64,000 nt of DNA from Deinococcus deserti VCD115 (GCF_000020685.1 NC_012526.1:660001-724000), one strand, 5' to 3'. Shown: positions 18,132 to 27,737, numbered from the stretch's first letter. Made by a program: numbers and translations. Notes: generated by a model not told the origin, from the letters alone.

Positions 18132-18611
18132 TTACTCGTGGTCGTGTGCTCCTGCTGCGTGCGCGTGGCCATGGTCGAGCTCCTCGCTGGTGGCGTCACG
18201 CACTGTCAGGACCTTCACATCGAAGTTCAGGGTCATGCCGGCCAGCGGGGGATTGAAGTCCACCGTGACCTTCTCGCCGTCTACCGTCAACACCGTGAAG
18301 GGAATGACGCTGCCGTCTTCGGACTGAGCGTAGTAGGTGGCTCCGACTTCGATGTCGTCATCGAAATCTGCGCGGTCGAGTTCGTCGGTGTTGTCCTCGT
18401 CACGCTCGCCGTAGCCTTCTTCCGGCTGCACGGTGACCTGCAGGACGTCACCGGCAGTTTTGCCTTCCAGGGCCTTTTCCAGTCCTGGAATAATGTTGCT
18501 GTGACCATGCAGGTAGGTCAGGGGCTCGCCGGGTTCGCTCTGGTCGATAACCTCGCCGTCTACGGTGAGCTTGTAATCGAGTTCAACAACCTTGTCCTGG
18601 GTGATGTTCAT
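18132..18611 (-). CDS. slyD: FKBP-type peptidyl-prolyl isomerase, SlyD-like
   Basis: A 159-aa cytosolic prolyl isomerase and chaperone. An FKBP domain is split by an insert-in-flap domain (about 65-125, EEGYGERDEDNTDEL onward), the SlyD layout. IPGLEKALEGKTAGD is the conserved FKBP core, and NPPLAGMTLNFDVKVL closes the fold. The C-terminal HGHAHAAGAHDHE is a short His-rich metal-binding tail. GGAG lies upstream of ATG 18611. The terminator beyond its stop shows a single-gene transcript. Confidence 0.92.
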   Translation of the reverse strand: MNITQDKVVELDYKLTVDGEVIDQSEPGEPLTYLHGHSNIIPGLEKALEGKTAGDVLQVTVQPEEGYGERDEDNTDELDRADFDDDIEVGATYYAQSEDGSVIPFTVLTVDGEKVTVDFNPPLAGMTLNFDVKVLTVRDATSEELDHGHAHAAGAHDHE

Positions 18612-18730
18612 GGCAGTCTCCGTTCCCCGCGCGCCCGGCTAAACCGGGGTGAAAGGTGAGGCCGCGCGGCTGGTGCCTCAGAAGTCTACCCTGTGACCCC
18701 GCGCACAGGAGCGCTGCAGGGCCGCCTGCC
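18612..18730. other. slyD upstream region
   Basis: This short stretch should hold the slyD promoter on the minus strand; TAGACT near 18690 could be its -10 box. No gene is seen. Confidence 0.35.
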
Positions 18731-18916
18731 TTAATCTGCGTCCTTACCAGCCACCTGAAACGACCAGCTCTGACGTCCTTCCGAGGTGTTCAGGCTGACC
18801 TGTACCTCAGCCCCGGCAGGGAGAGGATCGCGTGGCAGTTGAACAGCTGCTCCCTGAGAAGCCAGCACTTCACGCCCGGCCTGAGTGTCACCCGGAGAGC
18901 TGCCCTGGAACGTCTA
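18731..18916 (-). pseudogene. C-terminal remnant of the CAP-domain gene, cut off by an in-frame TAG
   Basis: Reading on in the same frame past TAG (18916-18914) gives 61 more codons, ending at TAA 18733-18731. The translation begins TFQGSSPGDTQAG and contains VQLPRDPLPAGAEVQVSL and SWSFQV. This is a typical ending of bacterial CAP proteins, where a small beta domain follows the CAP domain. No other frame is disturbed, so a single amber codon separates it from the gene upstream. Confidence 0.65.
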
Positions 18917-19798
18917 TGAGGTCAGCAGACACGCAGCCACGGGCTGCCCGTCCACCTTGAGGGCCCCAGCCGACACCGCTACTCCGGGTCCCGCAAGCCG
19001 CGCAATCGGCGCCCCGGCAGGTGCACGGTACCGGCAGGCGGGCAGTGGATCCGGCCACTCGTGCCGGGCTGCTTCCCGAAAAGGCGTGACAGTCCCAGGT
19101 GCCGGGAAACGAACCGGATACGCGGCCTGTCCGGAAAGCCCCCGCCTCACATCCAGCACCCCGGCTGACTGCATGGTTCCGGCCGGGTCATGGGCCTCGC
19201 CGAAGGCAACCTGTTTCAGGCGGGGGTCGAGCAGCTGAGGCAGGTGAAACGGTCCGGTGGCCCAGTACCCCACGGCGCGCTCCGGTCCGGAGTCACGTTG
19301 TGACGACACGAAATAGTGGCCATGTGCGCAGGCTTCGCCGGCCGTTGAGTGGTGGGGATTGGCGGGATCCTGGCGGTGCTCGGCACGGTCTGCACGAACC
19401 AGATAGCGGGCATGTGCTGAGCACTGCGCGGCCCATTCGTCCTGCCAGCCGACAGGTGGTAACAGGGCCAGGGCCCGGACAGCGTTCAGGCTGACCAGGG
19501 CCGCATGTGGTCCCTTCTGCAGTGAAGTGAGAGGGAGGTCGTCGGCAGCTTCCGGCCTGGATGGTGGCGATTGTGGGGGCATGGAGGCCACAGGCCGAGA
19601 GACACCGGGGGCCGCCTCTGGATGTCGGGGCGGCGGAGTCTCTGGCGCAGTCTGAACACGCGGTGGCGCCGACCTCACCATGCCCCACGACGCGAAAAAG
19701 GTAACATGCCTCAGCCAGCCGGCCCAGCCCATTGCCACCACACCGATCAGAAGAAGTCCTGCTGTCCAGCTCATCGCCCGCAGGGCCCGGCGCCACAT
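18914..19798 (-). CDS. CAP-domain (SCP/PR1-like) secreted or membrane-anchored protein, prematurely stopped
   Basis: The 294-aa product starts with a membrane segment (about 10-32), then a Pro-rich linker (50-75). The CAP domain follows at about 85-210: LNAVRALALLPPVGW, AAQCSAHARYLV, HRQDPANPHHSTAGEACAHG, then FGEAHDPAGTMQSAGVLDVR. The extracytoplasmic function is unknown. The ORF ends VAACLLTS, then TAG, although coding sequence continues in frame for 61 codons. TAGGCT 9 nt upstream of ATG 19798 suggests a nearly leaderless mRNA. It is divergent from moeA. Confidence 0.8.
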   Translation of the reverse strand: MWRRALRAMSWTAGLLLIGVVAMGWAGWLRHVTFFASWGMVRSAPPRVQTAPETPPPRHPEAAPGVSRPVASMPPQSPPSRPEAADDLPLTSLQKGPHAALVSLNAVRALALLPPVGWQDEWAAQCSAHARYLVRADRAEHRQDPANPHHSTAGEACAHGHYFVSSQRDSGPERAVGYWATGPFHLPQLLDPRLKQVAFGEAHDPAGTMQSAGVLDVRRGLSGQAAYPVRFPAPGTVTPFREAARHEWPDPLPACRYRAPAGAPIARLAGPGVAVSAGALKVDGQPVAACLLTS

Positions 19799-19861
19799 GA
19801 TGTGTTCAGCCTAAGGGGACCGGGCCAGCGCATGGATCATGGCGGCCTCTATGCTGCCTTT

Positions 19862-21064
19862 ATGACCACCACCCACCCGGAAGGCGGGTTTCCCATGTTT
19901 GTCAGCGTGCCGCAGGCGCGCGACCTGTTACGTGCCCTGCTGCCGGACCCTGGAACCGAGACCCTGCCCCTGGCCGCAGCGTATGGCCGGACACTGGCCA
20001 AAGCACTCGACGCGCGCGTGAGTCATCCGAGCGCCACTGAAAGTGCTCTGGACGGCATTGCCTGCCGGGAGGCAGACACGCTGGCTGCTTTTTCTGAGGC
20101 CCTGGTGCGGCTGCGCGTGGTGGGGGAGAGCCGGGCCGGACTGCCGTATTCCGGTGAGGTGCAGTCCGGCGAATGCGTGCGGATCTATACCGGAGCGCCC
20201 CTGCCACCTGGTACGGACGCAATCTGCCCGGTTGAACAGCTCGACGACGATGGCCCAGACCATGTGTGCCTGCGCCGCCCGGCCCGCCCGGAAGATGTCC
20301 GACATGAGGGGAGTGACTTCTCTGCGGGTGAGGCGGTGATGCCTGCCGGGCTGAGGTTGACGGCCCCAAGACTGGCGCTGGCTGCCGCCCTGGGCCACGC
20401 GGAGGTCACAGTCCACCGGGCGCTACGGGTGGCGCTGCTGAGCACCGGCGATGAGGTGGTTGCTCCAGGCGAGCCTCTGGCACGTGGACAGGTTTATGAC
20501 AGCAACCGGGTGGGGCTGCACGCCATGCTGCGGGAATGCGGCTGTGAAGTGATCCCGCTGGACCACGCGGCAGACACCCCGGCTGCCCTGCAACAGGCCC
20601 TGACAGAGGCAGGAGGAGCAGATCTGCTGCTCACCTCCGGCGGAGTCAGTATGGGCCGCTATGACCTGCTGCGCGACCTGCTGATCGGAGAGGGACAGGT
20701 GGCATTCTGGAAGGTGCGTATGCGTCCCGGAGGCCCCGCGATTTTGGGTGGCTGGCACGGCCTGCCCATTTTCGGACTTCCCGGCAATCCGGTCAGCAGC
20801 CTGGTGGTGTTCCACGTGATCGTGCGCCCGGCCCTGACCGGTCAGCCGCTCCAGATGTTGCGCCTGCGGGCTGCGACAGCCTTCCGGACGCTGCCCGACA
20901 AGACTGCATTCTGGCGCGGCGTGATCGACTCCGGAGAGGTCCGGGACTACGGTGCCCAGGGCAGCGGCATGCTGCGCTCTCTCAGCGAGGCCAACGCCCT
21001 GGTGGTGGTTCCGGAAGGGCACCCGGTCAATGCTGGCGACGATGTGGATGTGATTCTGCTCTAG
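19862..21064 (+). CDS. moeA: Molybdopterin molybdenumtransferase
   Basis: It inserts molybdate into adenylylated molybdopterin, the last common step of Moco synthesis. The 400-aa protein has the MoeA order: N-terminal MFVSVPQARDLL, domain III with LLSTGDEVV and YDSN, the SGGVSMGRYD motif, then RPGGPAILG and GLPGNPVSS. TATGCT (19850-19855) ends 6 nt before ATG 19862, which predicts a leaderless start. ATG 19895 is the alternative with best homology. moaA lies about 13 kb away in the window, not in an operon. Confidence 0.93.
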   Translation: MTTTHPEGGFPMFVSVPQARDLLRALLPDPGTETLPLAAAYGRTLAKALDARVSHPSATESALDGIACREADTLAAFSEALVRLRVVGESRAGLPYSGEVQSGECVRIYTGAPLPPGTDAICPVEQLDDDGPDHVCLRRPARPEDVRHEGSDFSAGEAVMPAGLRLTAPRLALAAALGHAEVTVHRALRVALLSTGDEVVAPGEPLARGQVYDSNRVGLHAMLRECGCEVIPLDHAADTPAALQQALTEAGGADLLLTSGGVSMGRYDLLRDLLIGEGQVAFWKVRMRPGGPAILGGWHGLPIFGLPGNPVSSLVVFHVIVRPALTGQPLQMLRLRAATAFRTLPDKTAFWRGVIDSGEVRDYGAQGSGMLRSLSEANALVVVPEGHPVNAGDDVDVILL

Positions 21065-21174
21065 CACCTGCTCCTGGAGGGAGGACGTGCTGAGCACTGC
21101 AGCACAGCAGGCGCAGCAACGTGGTGGGGCTGTCCCACATCATTGAGAGATCAGGGCTGGGGAATGGTCATGAA

Positions 21175-21214
21175 CTTCCAGGGCGCCGTTGTCATGACAA
21201 CGACGCCCTGGAAG
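21175..21214. repeat. 40-bp near-perfect inverted repeat between moeA and the amylase gene
   Basis: Two 20-bp arms meet at 21194/21195 with one mismatch (G versus A). The centre is TTGTCATGACAA and the ends are CTTCCAGGGC and GCCCTGGAAG. It lies between two convergent genes, so it may end both transcripts, though no T-tract follows on either side. The rest of 21065-21368 holds no gene that I can support. Confidence 0.6.
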
Positions 21215-21368
21215 CAAGCAGGAGAACAAAAGTTCCGGAAGGGGAGCCAATCTGCCGGCGTGCTCCTGAGAAGCCACGAGACGCCAGCTGAGCGACAAGA
21301 GGTGCGCTCCTGCTTCCGGTGGCTCCGCCTGTGCAGGACTGTGGCGGCAGGGCCTGGCTGCGACACGT

Positions 21369-22823
21369 TCACACAGGCAGGAGCACCACGGCCCCACGGC
21401 CGGGAACATCGACCTCACCCTGAGCCGCGATCGTGATGATCTGGCCGCTGAGGACATTGCAGTACTTTCCGGGCTGTGCATCGACCGGCAGGCTGGCTGG
21501 GGTGGGCGCGCAGTTCATGGCCACGTAAGCGTTGCCTGCGCTGTGCTCACGTGCGAATACCAGATGCTGGCCGCAGGCGTGCGTGACCCGGAAGCCGCCA
21601 CGTTGTAGGGCCGGGCTGGCGTGGCGCGCAGCAGTCAGCTTACGCGTCAGGTTCAGGGTCACGTGGTCCCAGGTGCCTTCGTTCCACGGAAAAGCCCGCC
21701 GGCAGTCCGGGTCAGGTCCGCCAGGAAGGCCGATTTCGTCACCGTAGTACAGGCATGGGGCGCCTACATAGGTCATCAGGAATGTCAGGGCCAGCCGGTG
21801 GGCACTGGCGTCCCCGCCCACCGCGCTCAGGTACCGGGCCGTGTCGTGGGAGTCGAGCAGATTCAGCTGTGCCTGCACCACTTCCGGGTGATACATACGC
21901 GTCACTTCGGTCATGCGCGCCCCGAAAGCCTCGGCGGTCATCGCGGCAACCAGACCGGTGCCGCTGCGCTCGTTCATGGCATGATCCAGGGTTTCAGCAC
22001 CAAAAAAAGCCAAGCATGGGCGCGTGAAGTGGTAATTCATGACCCCGTCGAACTGATCGCCAGCCAGCCAGCGGTGGGCGTCGCCCCAGATCTCCCCGAC
22101 AATGTAGGCTTCGGGGTTCAGGGCCTTGACCCGCCGGCGGAACTCCTGCCAGAAGCTGTCGTCGTCAATCTCGTTGGGCACGTCCAGTCGCCAGCCGTCA
22201 ATCCCGAAACGGATCCAGTGCTCGGCCACGTCCCACAGGAAATCCCGCACGGCCGCATTGCTGGTGTTGAACTTGGGAAGCGCGCGGTTGCCCCACCACG
22301 CCGCGTAGTTGGCCGGACGGGAATCGTCGTACGGGCGCAGCGGCCAGCCTTCAACGTGAAACCAGTCGCGGTAGGCACTGTCCTCGCCCTGTTCCAGCAG
22401 GTCGTTGAACTGGAAAAAGCCACGGCTGGCATGGTTGAACACACCGTCAAGCACCACCCGGATACCGCGGGCGTGGGCCGCATCGATCAGCGCCCGGAGC
22501 GCCTCGTTGCCCCCCAGCATGGGGTCGACCTGATAGTAGTCATGGGTGTGGTACCGGTGGTTGCTGGCCGACTGAAAGACCGGGCAGAAGTAGATGGCGT
22601 TGACGCCCAGACTCTGGATGTAATCCAGCCGCTCCAGTACGCCCCACAGGTCGCCTCCCATGTACTTGTTGAAATGAGGCGTATCTCCCCAGGGCTGCAG
22701 GTTGAGTCCGGTGACGCGGCCACTGCGCGCAAAACGGTCCGGGAAGATCTGGTAGAACACGGCGTCCTTCACCCAGTCGGGTGTCAGAGGGTGAGCGTCA
22801 TGCGTATGGTCCTGCGGGGTCAT
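21369..22823 (-). CDS. Alpha-amylase family glycoside hydrolase (GH13, neopullulanase/cyclomaltodextrinase-like)
   Basis: The 484-aa protein begins directly with the TIM barrel ([15 protein letters not shown]). It has all GH13 motifs: DGVFNH near 126, GWRLDVPNE with nucleophile Asp214, VGEIW with acid Glu244, and [11 protein letters not shown] with Asp327. A beta-sandwich C domain follows. [19 protein letters not shown] and [13 protein letters not shown] point to the GH13_20 group, but the N-terminal dimerisation domain is absent. There is no signal peptide, so it likely acts on maltodextrins inside the cell. TATGCT lies 8 nt before the ATG. Confidence 0.9.
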   Translation of the reverse strand: MTPQDHTHDAHPLTPDWVKDAVFYQIFPDRFARSGRVTGLNLQPWGDTPHFNKYMGGDLWGVLERLDYIQSLGVNAIYFCPVFQSASNHRYHTHDYYQVDPMLGGNEALRALIDAAHARGIRVVLDGVFNHASRGFFQFNDLLEQGEDSAYRDWFHVEGWPLRPYDDSRPANYAAWWGNRALPKFNTSNAAVRDFLWDVAEHWIRFGIDGWRLDVPNEIDDDSFWQEFRRRVKALNPEAYIVGEIWGDAHRWLAGDQFDGVMNYHFTRPCLAFFGAETLDHAMNERSGTGLVAAMTAEAFGARMTEVTRMYHPEVVQAQLNLLDSHDTARYLSAVGGDASAHRLALTFLMTYVGAPCLYYGDEIGLPGGPDPDCRRAFPWNEGTWDHVTLNLTRKLTAARHASPALQRGGFRVTHACGQHLVFAREHSAGNAYVAMNCAPTPASLPVDAQPGKYCNVLSGQIITIAAQGEVDVPGRGAVVLLPV

Positions 22824-22859
22824 CGGGCGGCAGCATAGCGGGAACGACCTACAGGATTG

Positions 22860-24161
22860 TCACGGCGCATGTCTGCTCCAGGCAGACAGAAAGTCCCGCG
22901 CTTCCTGGGCGCTGCGTACCTCCCCCAGAGCGGCGGCCTCGGCCACGGCCCGGAGCGCCTCTCCGACGCGCGGACCGGGACCCGTATTCAGCAGGGCCAT
23001 GACCTCCTGGCCGCTCAGCAGAGGTGGCGGCGGTGCAGGCTGCTCCTCCAGGGCCGCCAGCACCCGGTCCATGCCCTGCGCGTAGGCCCGGCGGCTGGCC
23101 GGGCTGCTCATAGGTCCACGGGCCGCCTCGCGGTCAGCCAGCATGAGGCTCAGAAGGTCAGGCAACAGCTCGCGCCGCCTGTGAACGAAGCGCCTTGCCT
23201 CGCGCTCCGTGGCTGGCAGCGGCACCATATGTGCGCCCACCAGCGCAGCGGCCCGCCGCACGTCCCCGGCTGGCAGTTTCAACCGGGTCAGGACCGCGCT
23301 GGTCAGCTCAGCGCCCAACCTGTCATGCCCGTGAAAAGAGGTGCGGCCTGTGTCGGGGTCGGTGGCCCGAGTCCGTGGCTTGCCCACATCGTGCAGCAGG
23401 GTGGCCCACCGCAGCGGCAGGTCTGCGTCCGGGCGCCGGGCCAGCAGCTGATGCAGGGCTTCGACACCATGATCGAACACATCCAGGTGATGGAACCCGC
23501 CCTGGAGCATTCCGCGCCCTTCGCGCAGTTCAGGCATGGTCAGGCTCAGCAGCCCCAGGTCTTCCAGTCTCTGGATACCCAGTGCTGAGTTCGGATGGGA
23601 AAGCAGGGCGTGAAGTTCGTCACGGATCCGCTCTGCGGCCGGCATCGAAAGGCGCCCAGATGCCAGGGCGGTGGTGACCTCGCGCACCGTCCTCTCGGTT
23701 TCGGCTTCCAGACGGAACCGCAGGGTGACCTCGAACCGCGCCGCGCGCCATACCCGTAGGGGATCGGCCCACAGGTTGTCTGCTGAAACCATGCGCAGCT
23801 GCTTTGTCCGCAGGTCCTGCTGACCCTGGGCTGGATCCAGCACCTGCCGGTCGGCTGTCAGGGCCAGTGCGTTGACAGTGAAATCACGCCGGAGCAGATC
23901 CGCCGTGACCTCTGCGGGAAGCGGCACGAAATCATGCTGGATTTCGCCTGGGGCATGTACCCGCCAGTACCCGCGGACCTCATCCAGGGGGAAGACGGCT
24001 CCACCGGTTTCCTGGGCAAGCTGCGCCGCAGCCGCGGCCGGGTCCGGCACGGCCCAGTCAAAGTCCTTGGGAGCGACGCCACGAAGCCAGTCACGCGCCG
24101 CGCCACCAACCAGCAGCGCGCTGGGTGGGAATGGAGGCAGGGGCGGGCGACGGCGGAACAT
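22860..24161 (-). CDS. CCA-adding/A-adding type tRNA nucleotidyltransferase with HD domain
   Basis: This class II tRNA nucleotidyltransferase family protein has 433 aa. The head domain has [20 protein letters not shown], then [11 protein letters not shown] and [11 protein letters not shown]. The back half has an HD domain ([27 protein letters not shown]). Deinococcus splits CC-adding and A-adding between two enzymes, and this could be either; the sequence alone does not decide. It would be needed for tRNAs without encoded CCA, such as the tRNA-Gly at 60130. TAGCAT ends 6 nt before ATG 24161, predicting a leaderless start. Confidence 0.88.
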   Translation of the reverse strand: MFRRRPPLPPFPPSALLVGGAARDWLRGVAPKDFDWAVPDPAAAAAQLAQETGGAVFPLDEVRGYWRVHAPGEIQHDFVPLPAEVTADLLRRDFTVNALALTADRQVLDPAQGQQDLRTKQLRMVSADNLWADPLRVWRAARFEVTLRFRLEAETERTVREVTTALASGRLSMPAAERIRDELHALLSHPNSALGIQRLEDLGLLSLTMPELREGRGMLQGGFHHLDVFDHGVEALHQLLARRPDADLPLRWATLLHDVGKPRTRATDPDTGRTSFHGHDRLGAELTSAVLTRLKLPAGDVRRAAALVGAHMVPLPATEREARRFVHRRRELLPDLLSLMLADREAARGPMSSPASRRAYAQGMDRVLAALEEQPAPPPPLLSGQEVMALLNTGPGPRVGEALRAVAEAAALGEVRSAQEARDFLSAWSRHAP

Positions 24162-24310
24162 GGGCCTATGCTAGCGACCCTTTCGTGCTGTCCCGACCTG
24201 GAGCCGTTCAAGGCACCGGTACGGCAGGCACCCAAGTCGGCTGGACAGGCTTCCATGCCCGTCTCAAAGCGGTTTACGTTGCGATGGAGCCCAGGGGGAA
24301 ACAGCAAAGC

Positions 24311-24339
24311 TTGCCAGATGCGTTTTGCTCTGCTAAGCT
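24311..24339 (+). promoter_or_regulatory. tRNA-Ala(TGC) promoter
   Basis: TTGCCA (24311-24316) and TAAGCT (24334-24339) are 17 bp apart, ending 12 nt before the tRNA. Confidence 0.7.
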
Positions 24340-24351
24340 TCCCAGCGCTGA

Positions 24352-24426
<75 letters not shown>

Positions 24427-24438
24427 CAAGCACGATAG

Positions 24439-24470
24439 AAAAAACACCCGGCATTCACCGGGTGTTTTTT
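24439..24470 (+). terminator. Terminator of tRNA-Ala(TGC)
   Basis: ACACCCGG/CCGGGTGT hairpin is flanked by A6 on the left and T6 on the right, so it can work on both strands. Confidence 0.9.
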
Positions 24471-24914
24471 CGTTGTGGGCTGCTTGTGAGGAGTTGCGGG
24501 CGAGTAATGCATGCGGGTCTGTTCCGCCCAGGTGTACCTCCCAGGCACCTGATGACGCACACAAGTTGTGGATTGCCTTTCAAGCACCGTCAGGTTCAGG
24601 TGCAGGGCTCCGTGGACAAATGGCGGGCTCCTCAATCTGTCCTGTCTGATGGTGCCGGGAAGCGATTATGAAACTGAAGTGGCCTTTGGAAGGCAAGACG
24701 GGGCCCGTATGACGATCAGGTGCACGGCTGACCCCTGGACGTACTGACCTTGCTGGCTGGGGCATGAGCGTTTCGTGCGGTGTGATTCCGAGCTTGTGTT
24801 GTTGCCCACGCACTGTTCAGCCTGGAGTGGCCGGCGGGTTTATTGCCTGAGTAAATTCACAGAAAGGTACAGCTGGCGAGAACGCTGGACGTGGGGACCG
24901 AAAACCTATTTCCC
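24471..24914. other. Gene-free stretch
   Basis: I see no gene with coherent codon use in these 444 bases. Short open frames on both strands look random. Confidence 0.4.
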
Positions 24915-25472
24915 TTAGTTGAACTCAGCCCTGGTCCGCCACACCCGGTAGGGGGGATAGTCCACTCCTGAGCGAGAATTCTTCTTACGGGCCTGCAGGG
25001 TGACCGCCACCATCCCTGCAAAATAGGTCAGCGCAGACAGGTCGAATTCCCCTGCCGCATGGGGCTGGGTATCAAGAATGCAGACCGTCCCGATCCGGAA
25101 GCCTTCGGTCATGATGGGGACTCCGGCATAAAACCGAAGTTCCGGCTGTCCAATCACGAAGGGATGTGAAGCTGAGCGGGCATCCAGGCGTGTATCCGGA
25201 ATGATCAGAACATCGTCGGCAGCCAGCGCGTAGCGGCACAGGGACTGAGTGACCGGCATGCTCTGGAGTTCCAGTCCGACGCTGGCCTTGCAGAACTGAC
25301 GGGTTCCGTCCATGAAATTGACGAGTGCCATGGGCACGGCGTACAGCTGAACGAGCCCTTCGGCAATCAGATCAAAGGACCGTTCTTTGGGCGTATCCAT
25401 AATGTTCAGGCTGCGGAGCATGCTGACGCGCTGCTCTTCATGGACAGTGGGGTTCGACTTGCGAGACAGCAT
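24915..25472 (-). CDS. Stand-alone GAF-domain protein
   Basis: The 185-aa protein is essentially one GAF domain (about 25-165). It has the pattern seen at the start of many sensor kinases and diguanylate cyclases: RVSMLRSLNIMDTPKERSFD, ALVNFMDGTRQFCKASVG, TQSLCRYALAADDVLIIPDT, and RFYAGVPIMTEGFRIGTVCILD. GAF domains bind small ligands. No output domain is fused, so it may act with a partner or be a truncated sensor. A GAGGAG site lies before ATG 25472. Confidence 0.85.
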   Translation of the reverse strand: MLSRKSNPTVHEEQRVSMLRSLNIMDTPKERSFDLIAEGLVQLYAVPMALVNFMDGTRQFCKASVGLELQSMPVTQSLCRYALAADDVLIIPDTRLDARSASHPFVIGQPELRFYAGVPIMTEGFRIGTVCILDTQPHAAGEFDLSALTYFAGMVAVTLQARKKNSRSGVDYPPYRVWRTRAEFN

Positions 25473-25839
25473 CCTGGGTTCTCCTCGAGATAGGTGAAGA
25501 TCAGCGCAGAGAATGTTGCCCTGACTCAGCGTGGCTCTGAAGGTGTAATCAGGATAGTGCTTCCTGTCTGAAATCGTGGCTACATGAATAGCTGTTTATT
25601 GCATGCTTGTGCGCTATGAACGAAGTGGCGGCGTACCACGAGCGCGTGCGAGCGGCTCGGGCAGGCAAGTGGACTGTGTGGTCATGACTTAGCACTGAGA
25701 AGCTCTGGACTCGGCCCCTTCATTCCTGACTACACGACAGCACAACACCTGGGGGAAGCCGGGTGCTGTGCTGGCTCATCGACCTCCTGGCGTGACGCTT
25801 GCCACTCCGTTGGTCAGGGGAAAGTTCAGGGTCGAACGA
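25473..25839. other. Intergenic region with a long-stem hairpin and a tiny ORF
   Basis: A 23-codon frame at 25616-25687 (+) starts MNEVAAYHERVRAARAGKW and could be a gene remnant; I cannot name it. CAGCACA/TGTGCTG arms at 25738-25773 form a hairpin. Nothing else is recognisable. Confidence 0.35.
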
Positions 25840-25864
25840 GAAAAAACCCCACTCCAGGTGGGGT
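25840..25864 (-). terminator. Terminator of the small minus-strand gene
   Basis: ACCCCA/TGGGGT arms (25846-25864) are followed on the minus strand by T6, 12 nt past the stop of the gene at 25876-26106. Confidence 0.85.
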
Positions 25865-25875
25865 CTTACTACAGT

Positions 25876-26106
25876 TCACATAGCAGCTTCGCGAAGCACC
25901 GGAGAAGACTGAACCTGTGGGTACGAGGAAATATACGAGATGGAACGCCAGGGAATTTCTACATCAACCCCGTCAACATTCGCGGTGAAGGGAAGAGTCG
26001 GCAGCTGGGCCTGATTGATGGTTTTGCTGAGCCGGTTTTTCTGCGAGGGAGTCATGTTCAAGGCGATGATGTCGCCGCCGGCTAAGTGCATTTTCACAGT
26101 CAGCAT
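25876..26106 (-). CDS. Small hypothetical protein
   Basis: The 76-aa product contains MHLAGGDIIALNMTPSQKNRL and DGVDVEIPWRSISYISSYP. It reads like a compact alternating beta/alpha domain with natural composition. I do not recognise the family. A good terminator directly after its stop supports real expression. ATG 26106 and ATG 26091 are both possible starts. A short palindrome GGGGTAAATTCCCC (26116-26129) just upstream may be a promoter element or operator. Confidence 0.6.
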   Translation of the reverse strand: MLTVKMHLAGGDIIALNMTPSQKNRLSKTINQAQLPTLPFTANVDGVDVEIPWRSISYISSYPQVQSSPVLREAAM

Positions 26107-26129
26107 AGTCGTGCGGGGAATTTACCCCA

Positions 26130-26751
26130 TTATTCTTTGTCTTATCTTAATGATTGGAATGGTGGGGGCTGATGTTCCCCACGGCCCGGCCATCTGCCTC
26201 ATATGAGGGTCCTGTGCCAAGCTTGAGACGAACTGCGAAAAGGCGGCAGAGAGCGTATGCAGAGGGAGGGGCAGGAAAGCGCCCAAGGCACTTTCGGGGC
26301 AACTGCATTGGCAGAACGGCTCCTCAGAAGCCATCAGATGTGCTGTGTTGCCCTGATGACGCCGTCATCCTGAGTAACGTTCTCGCTGTACTTCCTGGCA
26401 TCCTCCTGAAGCTCGTGTACGGCATATTGTTGTGCTTCTCCACGTTCACGTCAGGTCTGGTCGAAGCGGACAGATGACAGCCACCCTTGGTGTTGATGTA
26501 AACAAATGTGCTGGCGCCCAGGTTTTCGCATTTCTTGGCCCCTGAGTTCTGACCTGAAGGCACCTTCTGTTGGCCAAATTGGGCAGGCGACCTGAGCTGG
26601 GCTGGAGCGCTCCTGAAGGCGAATGGACGACGCAGCTAAAGAGCGCTGCAAACGACGTATGTCCGTGCTGCTATGAACGGGACAGCTTTGCACCGGGTGT
26701 AAAGGCAGCAGAACAGGAACGGCAATCCCAGGTTTTTAGCAGTTCATCCCG
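26130..26751. other. Gene-poor stretch upstream of the TrmB-type regulator
   Basis: Several short frames exist on both strands, the longest 79 codons on the minus strand (26324-26563), but none shows a recognisable domain. Base composition appears less GC-rich than neighbouring genes, so decayed or acquired DNA is possible. Confidence 0.35.
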
Positions 26752-26766
26752 TATGCTGGGCCATAG

Positions 26767-27441
26767 ATGAGTGCCGTGATTCACCTCCAAGCGCTGGGCC
26801 TCACCGAGTATGAGGCCCGTGCCTACACCGCCTTGCTGGCCCTGGGACGTGCGGTGCCGGCCCGCGTGGCTCGCCAGGCCGGCATTCCCCGCCCGAAGAT
26901 CTACGAGACGCTCGAGCGTCTGGAAGGCCGCGGCCTGGCAGCCAAGGTGGGCCAGAACCCCCTGGAGTACGCTCCCCTGAGTGCCCGCGAGTACCTCGCC
27001 CGTGCCCGGCGTTCCTTCGACGACCGCTTGGGCGCCCTGGACCGTGACCTGTCACGGCTGGCGCCCGATCCGGCGCCTGAAGCGGTGTACCACCTGTACG
27101 GGGAGGCCGCTATCCGCAGCCTGTGCGAGGACCTGACGCTCAATGCACGGCAGCATATTTACATGGCTGGAGAACCGGCCCTGGCCGACATGCTCGAGCG
27201 CCTGACACCCAGAGGCGTCACGCTTCACCGGACCCACCTGACCAATCTGCCTGCCATCGCAGCACATGGACAGCGGGCCTTTCTGCTGGCCCGTGACGGC
27301 GAGGCCGCACTAATTGCCCACTTTATCGAGGAGGGCGGTGCTGGCGAGGCGCATGGGGTTCACACCCATAATCCCGTGATTATTCATCTGATTGAGGGTT
27401 ATGTGGACCTGGCCTCTCAGCACCTGGCCGTCCCCCGTTGA
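26767..27441 (+). CDS. TrmB-family transcriptional regulator
   Basis: The 224-aa protein starts with a winged-helix domain (LQALGLTEYEARAYTALL, VARQAGIPRPKIYETLERLEGRGL). A linker and a TrmB-type C-terminal ligand or phospholipase-D-like region follow (EAVYHLYGEAAIRSLCEDL, HIYMAGEP). TrmB proteins, first known from archaea, repress or activate sugar uptake genes. The target is unknown; the nearest sugar genes are the amylosucrase and GH13 genes on either side. TATGCT (26752-26757) ends 9 nt before ATG 26767, so the leader is nearly absent. Confidence 0.85.
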   Translation: MSAVIHLQALGLTEYEARAYTALLALGRAVPARVARQAGIPRPKIYETLERLEGRGLAAKVGQNPLEYAPLSAREYLARARRSFDDRLGALDRDLSRLAPDPAPEAVYHLYGEAAIRSLCEDLTLNARQHIYMAGEPALADMLERLTPRGVTLHRTHLTNLPAIAAHGQRAFLLARDGEAALIAHFIEEGGAGEAHGVHTHNPVIIHLIEGYVDLASQHLAVPR

Positions 27442-27466
27442 CAACACTGAAAGTCGCTGGTAACCT
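27438..27466 (+). promoter_or_regulatory. Promoter of tRNA-Ala(GGC)/tRNA-Met
   Basis: TTGACA (27438-27443) and TAACCT (27461-27466) are 17 bp apart. The -35 box overlaps the stop codon of the TrmB-type gene. Confidence 0.8.
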
Positions 27467-27498
27467 AGCTGAGCCTTGAAAGAGGCGCACCAGAAAAA

Positions 27499-27575
<77 letters not shown>

Positions 27576-27609
27576 GTGAAGCCCCGGGTCAAACCGGGGC
27601 AACTTATAT

Positions 27610-27686
<77 letters not shown>

Positions 27687-27693
27687 ACCGAGG

Positions 27694-27718
27694 AACCCCG
27701 CTTCTTGCGGGGTTTTTT
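27694..27718 (+). terminator. Terminator of the tRNA-Ala/tRNA-Met pair
   Basis: AACCCCG/CGGGGTT hairpin followed by T6. Confidence 0.9.
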
Positions 27719-27737
27719 CGTGTAACGACAAAGCACA

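Noticed and set aside
18914..18916. TAG as a recoded sense codon (for example pyrrolysine) in the CAP gene
   Set aside because: No pyrrolysine genes or recoding element are seen. Nonsense mutation or sequence error is simpler.
21621..22838. A 405-codon plus-strand frame
   Set aside because: It is antisense to the GH13 gene, which carries all catalytic motifs.
26324..26563. A 79-codon minus-strand frame in the gene-poor stretch
   Set aside because: There is no recognisable motif, ribosome-binding site or terminator, and its composition looks random.
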